IMG/VR virus record: IMGVR_UViG_3300018481_000038 | Location: 1 to 40,234 of that record | Strand: one strand, 5' to 3' | DNA: 40,234 nt | DNA from: a virus | In this document: piece after piece, positions 15,887-22,830 of the stretch | Layout: the number at the start of each line of letters is the position of its first letter | Position numbering within the stretch: the first letter of the stretch is position 1 | Program-made: the position numbers and the translations under genes | The notes under the pieces: generated by a model | What the model saw: the letters and a program-made list of their open reading frames with translations, nothing else | Databases searched by the model: none | Told to the model about the DNA's origin: nothing

Positions 15887-17089
15887 TTGCCTATTCTAGA
15901 TCGACTTAGAACTGCTTGGAACGCGTTCGTTCATAATCCAGAAACCTTAACTGGTCTTGATTATACTAGTGCCTCTTTCGGATCAACACCTCCTTCTCGA
16001 TCAAAACTTCGTTTTTATAACGAACGATCTATCGTTGCATCAATTTACAATAGGATTAGTATTGATGTAGCTGGAGTTCCTCTTCGCCACATTAAACTTG
16101 ACGAGCTTAATCGATACAAAGAAGATGTGAAAAGTAATCTGAACAACTGTTTGATGCTAGAGGCAAATCTCGATCAAGCGCCAAGACAATTTCGCCAAGA
16201 CATCGTCATGACGCTGTTTGACAAAGGCGTTGCTGCGTTGGTTCCTGTTGATACGACGGTGAATCCAAACACAAATGAGATTGTTGACATCTTCACTCTT
16301 CGCGTTGGGGAAATTGTCGATTGGTATCCGAAGCACGTTCGCGTTAGTGTTTACAATGAGAAAACAGGGAGGCGACAAGAGCTTGTTCTAGCTAAGCGCT
16401 TTGTTGCCATTGTTGAAAATCCGTTGTATACAGTAATGAATGAACCAAACTCAACTCTTCAGCGACTGATTAGGAAGCTTGGTCTTCTTGATGCAGTAGA
16501 TGAGCAGTCGAGTTCTGGTAAACTGGATCTTATCATCCAGCTTCCTTATGTCATTAAGTCTGAAGCACGCCGAGTCCAGGCAGAGCAAAGGCGTCAGGAC
16601 ATTGAGCTGCAATTGAAGGGTAGCCAGTACGGCATTGCCTATACAGACGGCACTGAGAAGATCACTCAGCTCAATAGGCCTGCAGAGAACAATCTACTTA
16701 AGCAGATCGAGTATTTGACCAACATGTTGTATGGACAACTCGGTATTACCGAAGAAGTAATGAATGGTACGGCAGATGAAAAGGCAATGATCAATTACTT
16801 TAATAGGACAATTGAACCTATTGTTGAGGCCATTGTCCAAGCTATGCAAAGATCATTCCTAGGGCCGGTAGGTACACTAGAGCAGCAGCGTATTACTTAC
16901 TTCAAGGACCCATTCAAACTTGTTCCAGTCAGCGAGGTTGCAGAGATTGCTGACAAGTTTACTCGGAATGAAATCTTTAGTTCGAACGAAATTAGAGGGT
17001 TTATGGGAATTCCACCGTCCGACGATCCAAAGGCCGACAAACTTGTCAACAGCAACATGCCACAACCACAGCCCGATTCAGTGGCTTAG
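15887..17089 (+). CDS. Portal protein
   Basis: A 400-residue portal protein (HK97-type fold by pattern). The start is a TTG six bases after AAAGGAGGTGAG. Landmarks are the N-terminal RSIVASIYNRISIDVAG region, the central DLIIQLPY stretch, and the GSQYGIAYTDGTEKITQLNRP wing followed by LLKQIEYLTNMLYGQLGI and a long C-terminal helix. It forms the dodecameric DNA gate at one vertex and contacts the terminase and connector. The Pro/Gln-rich tail is probably disordered. Position between terminase and protease is standard. Confidence 0.93.
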   Translation: MPILDRLRTAWNAFVHNPETLTGLDYTSASFGSTPPSRSKLRFYNERSIVASIYNRISIDVAGVPLRHIKLDELNRYKEDVKSNLNNCLMLEANLDQAPRQFRQDIVMTLFDKGVAALVPVDTTVNPNTNEIVDIFTLRVGEIVDWYPKHVRVSVYNEKTGRRQELVLAKRFVAIVENPLYTVMNEPNSTLQRLIRKLGLLDAVDEQSSSGKLDLIIQLPYVIKSEARRVQAEQRRQDIELQLKGSQYGIAYTDGTEKITQLNRPAENNLLKQIEYLTNMLYGQLGITEEVMNGTADEKAMINYFNRTIEPIVEAIVQAMQRSFLGPVGTLEQQRITYFKDPFKLVPVSEVAEIADKFTRNEIFSSNEIRGFMGIPPSDDPKADKLVNSNMPQPQPDSVA

Positions 17090-17111
17090 TCTTTAGAAAG
17101 GAACAGTCAAA

Positions 17112-19151
17112 ATGGAAGCAGATTTCAGCGGCTACGCCACTAAGGCGGGGCTCAAGTGCTCCGACGGTCGGACCATCATGCCTGATGCATTCAAACATCA
17201 GGATAAGATGCAGGTTCCTCTTGTCTGGCAGCATGGTCACAATGATCCGGAGAATGTTCTCGGTCATGCGATCCTTGAGGCTCGACCAGACGGCGTTTAC
17301 GCCTATGGCTTCTTCAATGGTACCGAGAAAGCAAAGTCTTCTCGTGAGCTTCTGGAGCACAAAGACATCAACATGATGTCTATTTGGGCCAACGATCTCA
17401 TTGAGAGGGCTGGACGCGTTCTTCATGGAGCAATCCGTGAGGTTAGTCTTGTCCTTTCTGGTGCCAACCCAGGTGCGATCATCGAGAACGTTACTATTCG
17501 TCACGCAAATGATGACGAAACCGTTCTTGAGGACGAGGCTATCATCAAGACTGGTCTCGAAATTGAGCTTGGTCATTCTTCTACTAATGATGATACTGAG
17601 GATACCGAAGATAAGACGGAAGAAAAGACTGAGGACAAGGAAAAGAAGACCGAAGAGAAGACCGACGAAGACGACAAAGAACTCGAACTTCAGCACGCTG
17701 AAGATGACGAGAAGACTGTCAAAGACGTCTACGATTCAATGTCGGATGAGCAGAAGCAGGTGCTTCACTATTTGGTTGGGGTTGCCTCTGATAATGGTGA
17801 TTCTGTTAAGCAGGACAACCTCGATGACAAAACTGATGATGACAAAACCGATGAAACCGATTCGAAAGGTAACGAAATGAAGCACAACGTCTTCGAGACG
17901 GGTGGCGAAACTGCAGCCAAGGCTGAGGTGACGCTGTCTCACGATGACATGACCGCCATCTTTGCTGATGCAGCCAAGCCCGGTAACACGCTCAAGGAAG
18001 CTGTCGAGAGCTATGCGCTTTCTCACGGCATCGAGGATATTGATCTCCTCTTCCCTGACCACAAGAACCTCTCAAACACGCCTGAGCTTTGGGGCCGCCG
18101 CGTTGAGTGGGTTTCGACTCTTCTTGCTGGTGTTCGAAAGAGCCCGTTCAGCCGGATCAAGACCATGTCTGCTGATCTGACGGTGGCTGAGGCTCGCGCC
18201 AAGGGTTACATCAAGGGCAGCCTGAAGAAGGAAGAGTTCTTCCGGGTGTCGAAGCGCGTTACGCAGCCGACGACCATCTACAAGAAGCAGAAGCTCGATC
18301 GCGACGACATGGTCGACATCACTGACTTCGACGTTGTGGCCTGGCTCAAGGCTGAGATGCGTCTCATGCTCGATGAGGAGCTTGCTCGCGCCATTCTCGT
18401 TGGTGATGGCCGTGCGGTGGACGATGAAGACAAGATCAATGAGGACAGCATTCGTCCCATTGCCAGTGATCACGAGGTTTACACCACTACGATCAATGTC
18501 AACATCGACGACGCCAGCTCCTCGATTTCCGAGGCTCTCGACGCGATGGTTCTGAATCGTAAGGAGCTTCGCGGCTCTGGTCTTCCGACCTTGTTCACGA
18601 CCGAGACTTACATCGCTAAGTTCCTCCTGCTCAAGGATGGTATGCAGCGCAAGATGTACAAGAGCCTCGATGAGGTTGCTAGTGATATGCGTGTTGCCTC
18701 GATCGTTCCGGTCGAGATCCTTGAGGAGTACACCGATATTGTCGCCATTCTTGTGAACCTCAACGATTACGTCGTTGGAGCCACCGCTGGTGGTCAGGTT
18801 TCCATGTTCGACGATTTCGATATCGACTACAACCAGTACAAGTACCTGATTGAGACCCGGTGCTCCGGTGCTCTCACCAAGCTGAAGTCGGCTATGGTTG
18901 TTCGCAAGGTTGCTGGTACTGCGGTTCTGGTTGCTCCTGCTGCGCCTGCTTTCGATGGTGATGGAATCACGATCACCAACCAGACTGGTGTGGTCTACCG
19001 TAACGCCGCTACTGACGCTGTGATGAACAACGCCGGTTCGCCGTACGCCGTTGCTGACGGTGAGACTGTTGGTGTGAAGGCTGAGCCTGCTTCGGGTTAC
19101 TACTTCGCGTCCAGTGAGAACGATGAGTGGGAATTCACTGGAGAGGCCTAA
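17112..19151 (+). CDS. Fused prohead protease and major capsid protein
   Basis: A 679-residue fusion. Residues about 1-150 are an HK97-type prohead protease: catalytic His in VPLVWQHGHNDP (His41/His43) and Ser in REVSLVLSGANPGA (Ser112). Residues about 150-255 form a very acidic, Lys/Glu/Asp-rich region that could serve as scaffold. Residues from about 256 are the HK97-fold capsid protein, with WGRRVEWVSTLLAGV and a long MLDEELARAILVGDGR helix region. The last 60 residues add a beta-rich domain, perhaps a surface knob. An in-frame ATG at 17877 with its own ribosome site may also give free capsid subunits. C-ending codons are commoner in the capsid part than in neighbours, as expected for a very abundant protein. 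Confidence 0.93.
   Translation: MEADFSGYATKAGLKCSDGRTIMPDAFKHQDKMQVPLVWQHGHNDPENVLGHAILEARPDGVYAYGFFNGTEKAKSSRELLEHKDINMMSIWANDLIERAGRVLHGAIREVSLVLSGANPGAIIENVTIRHANDDETVLEDEAIIKTGLEIELGHSSTNDDTEDTEDKTEEKTEDKEKKTEEKTDEDDKELELQHAEDDEKTVKDVYDSMSDEQKQVLHYLVGVASDNGDSVKQDNLDDKTDDDKTDETDSKGNEMKHNVFETGGETAAKAEVTLSHDDMTAIFADAAKPGNTLKEAVESYALSHGIEDIDLLFPDHKNLSNTPELWGRRVEWVSTLLAGVRKSPFSRIKTMSADLTVAEARAKGYIKGSLKKEEFFRVSKRVTQPTTIYKKQKLDRDDMVDITDFDVVAWLKAEMRLMLDEELARAILVGDGRAVDDEDKINEDSIRPIASDHEVYTTTINVNIDDASSSISEALDAMVLNRKELRGSGLPTLFTTETYIAKFLLLKDGMQRKMYKSLDEVASDMRVASIVPVEILEEYTDIVAILVNLNDYVVGATAGGQVSMFDDFDIDYNQYKYLIETRCSGALTKLKSAMVVRKVAGTAVLVAPAAPAFDGDGITITNQTGVVYRNAATDAVMNNAGSPYAVADGETVGVKAEPASGYYFASSENDEWEFTGEA
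17865..19151 (+). CDS. Internal start: free major capsid protein (residues 256-679)
   Basis: An AAAGG ribosome site at 17865-17869 stands 7 bases before an in-frame ATG at 17877. The resulting 424-residue product begins with MKHNVFETGG and contains the whole HK97-fold capsid part but not the protease or acidic spacer. The site matches the AAAGGA type used elsewhere in this genome. The coordinates here include the ribosome site. This is inference from sequence; proteolysis of the full fusion could give a similar product. Confidence 0.55.
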   Translation, partial: KGNEMKHNVFETGGETAAKAEVTLSHDDMTAIFADAAKPGNTLKEAVESYALSHGIEDIDLLFPDHKNLSNTPELWGRRVEWVSTLLAGVRKSPFSRIKTMSADLTVAEARAKGYIKGSLKKEEFFRVSKRVTQPTTIYKKQKLDRDDMVDITDFDVVAWLKAEMRLMLDEELARAILVGDGRAVDDEDKINEDSIRPIASDHEVYTTTINVNIDDASSSISEALDAMVLNRKELRGSGLPTLFTTETYIAKFLLLKDGMQRKMYKSLDEVASDMRVASIVPVEILEEYTDIVAILVNLNDYVVGATAGGQVSMFDDFDIDYNQYKYLIETRCSGALTKLKSAMVVRKVAGTAVLVAPAAPAFDGDGITITNQTGVVYRNAATDAVMNNAGSPYAVADGETVGVKAEPASGYYFASSENDEWEFTGEA

Positions 19152-19166
19152 TAACCAGGAGTTAAG

Positions 19167-19496
19167 ATGGCAAAATTCCACGGGGACGTTGGTTATGGAG
19201 ACCCTGTAGAAGCTCCGTCGGGTTCGGGTAAATGGAAAGATGTAATGACTGAGCGCCCATATTACGGCGACGTTACTAGGAACACTCGAAGGCTTGAGCC
19301 TGGAGAAACGCTCAACAGCGATATTCTTGTTGATAACACTATTTCTATTATGTCTGATGAGCACGCCATTAAGCATTTCTTTAAGATCAAATACGTACGA
19401 TGGGCGGGGGTGCGCTGGACTGTCACAAACGTGGAAGTCAAGCCCCCCCGTCTCATCCTAAGTCTTGGGAGTGTTTACAATGGCCCAACGCCTTGA
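19167..19496 (+). CDS. Head-closure / connector protein
   Basis: A 109-residue beta-rich protein with CAGGAG before its ATG. It opens with a Gly-rich AKFHGDVGYGD strand and ends with a PPRLILSLGSVYNG segment. Small proteins of this shape follow the capsid gene in related siphophages and act as head-closure or stopper rings. Family assignment is by position and pattern only. The next gene starts inside its last 17 bases, so the two are coupled. Confidence 0.7.
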   Translation: MAKFHGDVGYGDPVEAPSGSGKWKDVMTERPYYGDVTRNTRRLEPGETLNSDILVDNTISIMSDEHAIKHFFKIKYVRWAGVRWTVTNVEVKPPRLILSLGSVYNGPTP

Positions 19497-19785
19497 GCTA
19501 CAAGCCGTCCTAACAGAGATTCTTGGGACCGATCACGCATATTTTCAACCGCCGCCTAATATTCAAATGAAGTACCCCTGCATTGTCTATAATCGAGATA
19601 ATGAAACGACTAGATTTGCAGACGATAAACCTTATTCGCGAACCAAGCGGTATCAGATTACTGTCATTGATACAGAACCTGACAGTGAGATCCCAGATAA
19701 AGTCGCACAACTACCTATGTGCACGTATGATCGGTTCTTTACAGCCGACAACCTCAATCACGATGTGTTTCAACTTTTCTTCTAG
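19480..19785 (+). CDS. Tail-terminator / head-tail joining protein
   Basis: A 101-residue protein. I chose the ATG at 19480, with GGGAG eight bases upstream; an earlier in-frame GTG at 19465 lacks a comparable site. Landmarks are KYPCIVYNRDN and RYQITVIDTEPDSEIP, a pattern typical of small tail-completion or terminator proteins that cap the tail tube on the head side. It lies directly before the tail-tube gene, as expected. Confidence 0.75.
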   Translation: MAQRLELQAVLTEILGTDHAYFQPPPNIQMKYPCIVYNRDNETTRFADDKPYSRTKRYQITVIDTEPDSEIPDKVAQLPMCTYDRFFTADNLNHDVFQLFF

Positions 19786-19797
19786 GAGGAAGATCAA

Positions 19798-20457
19798 ATG
19801 ACCAGACTTCTCTGGGATCAGCTCGGAGAGCGTACTTATGAGACTGGTGTCGATCACGGTGTTCTTTACATCCCTGATGAAACGGGTGTTTATGATCTCG
19901 GTGTTCCGTGGAACGGCCTTACCAGTGTCTCTGAGACGCCCTCTGGCGCTGAGGCAAACGCTCAGTATGCCGACAACATTAAGTACCTGAACCTCATCTC
20001 GGCCGAGGAGTTTGGTGCGACGCTTGAGGCGCTCACCTACCCCGACGAGTTCGCACAGTTCGACGGCCTGGCCGTGCCTGAGCCTGGTGTCGCTGTTGGA
20101 CAGCAGCCGCGCAGGTCCTTTGGGCTTTCGTATCGGACGCAGATCGGTAACGATCTTGAGGGTACTGCGTATGGTTACAAGATTCACCTTGTTTACGGTT
20201 GCGTCGCAACCCCGTCTGAGAAGGCGTACAACACCATCAATGACTCCCCTGAGGCCATCACCTTCAGTTGGGAGATTGCTACCACTCCGGTTGCGGTGAC
20301 TGGTCTCCAGCCCACCGCGCTGATCGTCATCGATTCCACGGTTGTTCCCTCTGCGGGTTTGACCGCTCTCGAAGATGAGCTGTATGGCGATGCAACCACT
20401 GGTGTTGCTAACCTTCCCACGCCGGATGCGGTGATTGCGCTGGTTGCAACTCCGTAA
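19798..20457 (+). CDS. Major tail tube protein 1
   Basis: A 219-residue protein with AGGAGGAAGATCAA before its ATG. The motif set includes RTYETGVDHGVLYIPD near the N-terminus, a central PRRSFGLSYRTQIGND and a SDSPEA-like NDSPEAITFSWE strand. These are shared with a second copy at 21027. C-ending codons are enriched relative to flanking genes, a sign of strong expression, so this copy is probably the bulk tube subunit. It assembles as stacked hexamer rings around the tape measure. Confidence 0.88.
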   Translation: MTRLLWDQLGERTYETGVDHGVLYIPDETGVYDLGVPWNGLTSVSETPSGAEANAQYADNIKYLNLISAEEFGATLEALTYPDEFAQFDGLAVPEPGVAVGQQPRRSFGLSYRTQIGNDLEGTAYGYKIHLVYGCVATPSEKAYNTINDSPEAITFSWEIATTPVAVTGLQPTALIVIDSTVVPSAGLTALEDELYGDATTGVANLPTPDAVIALVATP

Positions 20458-20475
20458 GTGACAGGAGATTAGAGG

Positions 20476-21015
20476 ATGCTCAAGATCACAGTTCCTGGAG
20501 ACGAAAATTTCAACGACGAGACACAAGAATTTGAAAGTACCGGGGACTTTGAGCTGGAGCTAGAGCATTCTCTGATCTCTTTGTCAAAATGGGAGTCAAA
20601 ACATAAGAAGCCTTTCTTGGAGAAAACTTCTAAGACTCCTGAAGAGATCCTTGATTACATCAAGGCAATGATTGTCACTCCACTTTACCCAGATGACATC
20701 TTCATACATCTATCTCAAGAAAACATTAATCAGATCAATGATTATATAGAATCAGCAGAGTCAGCTACAACATTTGGAATGATGCCAGAACAAGGTAAGG
20801 GCGAGACGATCACTTCCGAGTTGATCTATTATTGGATGGTTGCTTTTACCATTCCCTTTGAAGTTGAGACTTGGCATTTGAACAGGCTATTTGCTTTGAT
20901 CCGTATTTGTAGTATCAAGAACTCCAAGCCTAAGAAGATGTCCAGGCATGAATTGGCAATGCGAAATCGTGAACTTAATGCTAAGAGAAGAGAACAACTC
21001 GGCACTAGTGGATGA
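20476..21015 (+). CDS. Tail assembly chaperone
   Basis: A 179-residue protein after GGAGATTAGAGG. It carries the LELEHSLISLSKWESK-HKKPFL segment typical of a chaperone family encoded between tube and tape-measure genes in Gram-positive siphophages. The C-terminus is basic (MSRHELAMRNRELNAKRREQL). No slippery sequence or second overlapping frame was evident, so it seems to be one unshifted product. It probably coats the tape measure before tube assembly. Confidence 0.8.
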   Translation: MLKITVPGDENFNDETQEFESTGDFELELEHSLISLSKWESKHKKPFLEKTSKTPEEILDYIKAMIVTPLYPDDIFIHLSQENINQINDYIESAESATTFGMMPEQGKGETITSELIYYWMVAFTIPFEVETWHLNRLFALIRICSIKNSKPKKMSRHELAMRNRELNAKRREQLGTSG

Positions 21016-21026
21016 TCGGAGATTAA

Positions 21027-21836
21027 ATGAGCACGCTTGTTTGGCATAAAGTTGAAGAAAGCACTTATGAAGCTGGCGTAAGCAAAGGCGTTCTTTACAA
21101 GCCCGATGGCACTGGTGTTCCTTGGAATGGTCTTATTTCAATGGAAGATGGGACGACCACTGACTTAGAGCCTTTGTACTTTGATGGTGTAAAATACGAT
21201 GATGTAGTTACTGTTGGCGATTTCTCTGGCGTGCTCAGGGCCTATACATATCCCGATGAGTTCTTGGCATGTGAAGGTATTGTTGAGGATCAAACAGGGT
21301 TTCAACTTACTGCTCAGGCTCCACGTAAGTTTGGCCTATCGTATCAGACTAAAATTGGCGACGGTATTAGTCAAGACGCTGGATACAAGCTTCATGTCTT
21401 GTATAATCTCACCGCCGTTCCAGCACAGAAAACTTATCAAACTATTTCCGATAGTCCAGAAGCGGTTGAGTTTGAATGGCAAATTACAGCTATTCCTGAA
21501 GAGGTAGGGTACTATCGTCCTACGGCTCATGTTATATTTGACAGTCGAAGGATTGATCCATTCTTGCTTGCTGATGTCGAAGCAGTTCTTTATGGCGATG
21601 ACGAAAGAGAAGCAATGCTTCCCACGCTGCAAGGCCTTGCCGCCTTTGTTAGAAAGTGGGAGCGTTTCGTCGTTATCGACAATGGCGATGGTACATGGAC
21701 GGCCGGTTCTGGTCTTGAGGGTGTTATCACGATGCTCGATGCCAATAGGTTCCAGATCAACACTGAAACAGCCACATATTTGAGCACAGACGAGTATCAA
21801 CTTGAGAGCAGCGAGAAGAACGAGGAGGATCTGTAA
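21027..21836 (+). CDS. Second major-tail-protein-like paralogue
   Basis: A 269-residue protein clearly related to the tube protein at 19798. Shared blocks are STYEAGVSKGVLYKPDGTG, the PWNGL turn, the TYPDEF segment, PRKFGLSYQTKIGDG and SDSPEAVEFEW. It is longer by a C-terminal domain (about residues 210-269) with VVIDNGDGTWTA and a final strand typical of add-on beta domains on phage tail proteins. Codon use is more AT-ending than in the first copy. It may form a special ring at one end of the tube or a decorated minor subunit. Its stop overlaps the next start (TAATG). Confidence 0.85.
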   Translation: MSTLVWHKVEESTYEAGVSKGVLYKPDGTGVPWNGLISMEDGTTTDLEPLYFDGVKYDDVVTVGDFSGVLRAYTYPDEFLACEGIVEDQTGFQLTAQAPRKFGLSYQTKIGDGISQDAGYKLHVLYNLTAVPAQKTYQTISDSPEAVEFEWQITAIPEEVGYYRPTAHVIFDSRRIDPFLLADVEAVLYGDDEREAMLPTLQGLAAFVRKWERFVVIDNGDGTWTAGSGLEGVITMLDANRFQINTETATYLSTDEYQLESSEKNEEDL

Positions 21837-22444
21837 TGGGTATCGTGAACGGCTATACCGCCGAACATATGGAACAAATCAAGAACAACGTCATTGTCGA
21901 TGGTAGTGTGATCGGTAATGATCTTCACTTGGTCAAGCAAAGTGGTGCTGTAGTCAACGCGGGAAATGTCAGGGGAACTGCTGGCACCAACGGAACCAAC
22001 GGAACCAATGGCTCTCCTGGAGCAAAAGGCGATAAGGGTGATCCGGGTACTACTGGTGTTTGGTATGCTGCCGCTAGCCCCGCGGCAATCAATCCGGTTG
22101 ATGCAACATATAAAACTTTGGGTACTATCACTATTCCTGCCGTTGCATATGCTCGACAGGTGTGTTTCTGGGGTCAAGTTTCATTTCTAGGTTTGACAAC
22201 TGATGTCGCGGTTTATCGAGCTGCGATTCGTCTAGGTACTGGATCTTCGAACAGCCACCTTCCCTGGTATTGCCCGACAACAGGTCTTTCCGGAGCTATT
22301 GCTCTTTCTACTGGCCCCATCGCGATTGGTGCTGGAGTGTCTCCAACATACAACTTTGTTGTTCGTCGCGACACCGGTTCTGGCGGGCAGACTGATGGTG
22401 ATCCTGCTCAGACTAAATTCTATGGACTCGTCACGACTGTTTAG
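21836..22444 (+). CDS. Collagen-like tail decoration protein
   Basis: A 202-residue protein coupled to the upstream gene (TAATG). Residues about 1-45 are an N-terminal anchor. Residues about 46-74 are a Gly-X-Y run (GTAGTNGTNGTNGSPGAKGD-type). The C-terminal 125 residues are a beta-rich trimeric-tip-like domain. It is the third collagen-like protein in the window, and its place between tube and tape-measure genes suggests an outward-facing tail decoration. No enzyme motif is visible. Confidence 0.75.
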   Translation: MGIVNGYTAEHMEQIKNNVIVDGSVIGNDLHLVKQSGAVVNAGNVRGTAGTNGTNGTNGSPGAKGDKGDPGTTGVWYAAASPAAINPVDATYKTLGTITIPAVAYARQVCFWGQVSFLGLTTDVAVYRAAIRLGTGSSNSHLPWYCPTTGLSGAIALSTGPIAIGAGVSPTYNFVVRRDTGSGGQTDGDPAQTKFYGLVTTV

Positions 22445-22452
22445 GAGACATT

Positions 22453-22830
22453 GTGATCAGTGTCACCTCACCGGGTTCGTTTGAGAAGACCACTAAGTTT
22501 ATGCACAACATATTAAGTGGTCGAATCTTCAGAGTTCTTGATCGCGGTGGGCAAAAAGGCGTTGAGGCTCTTTCGGACGCTACTCCAATAGATACAGGAG
22601 AAACCGCAAGTTCTTGGTATTACAATATTGAACACGGAAGAGGATTCTATTCCATCATTTGGTATAACAGCCATGAAGATGGTGGCTCTCCGGTTGCGAT
22701 ATTGATTCAGTATGGGCATGGAACAGGTACTGGGGGCTATGTTCCTGGTAGAGATTTCATTAACCCGGCTCTTAGACCAGTGTTTGACAAGATCGCTGAC
22801 GATGTTTGGAAGGAGGTGAGAAATGGCTAA
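22453..22830 (+). CDS. HK97 gp10-like tail completion protein
   Basis: A 125-residue protein starting at a GTG after TTAGGAGACATT. It contains ATPIDTGETASSWYYNI, VAILIQYGHGTGTGGYVPG and RDFINPALRPVFDKI, a characteristic block of gp10-like tail components in Gram-positive phages. Such proteins help close or connect the tail during assembly. The stop overlaps the tape-measure start (ATGGCTAA). It normally sits before the tube genes; here it is just upstream of the tape measure. Confidence 0.82.
   Translation: MISVTSPGSFEKTTKFMHNILSGRIFRVLDRGGQKGVEALSDATPIDTGETASSWYYNIEHGRGFYSIIWYNSHEDGGSPVAILIQYGHGTGTGGYVPGRDFINPALRPVFDKIADDVWKEVRNG

Noticed and set aside
18072-19376. A 434-codon open frame on the minus strand opposite the capsid gene
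   Set aside because: It is a shadow of the biased codon use of the capsid gene; Ser/Arg/Asn-rich, no ribosome site, no domain.
20476-21015. Programmed frameshift in the tail chaperone
   Set aside because: No convincing slippery run at the end of the gene and the downstream frame is a tube paralogue with its own start.
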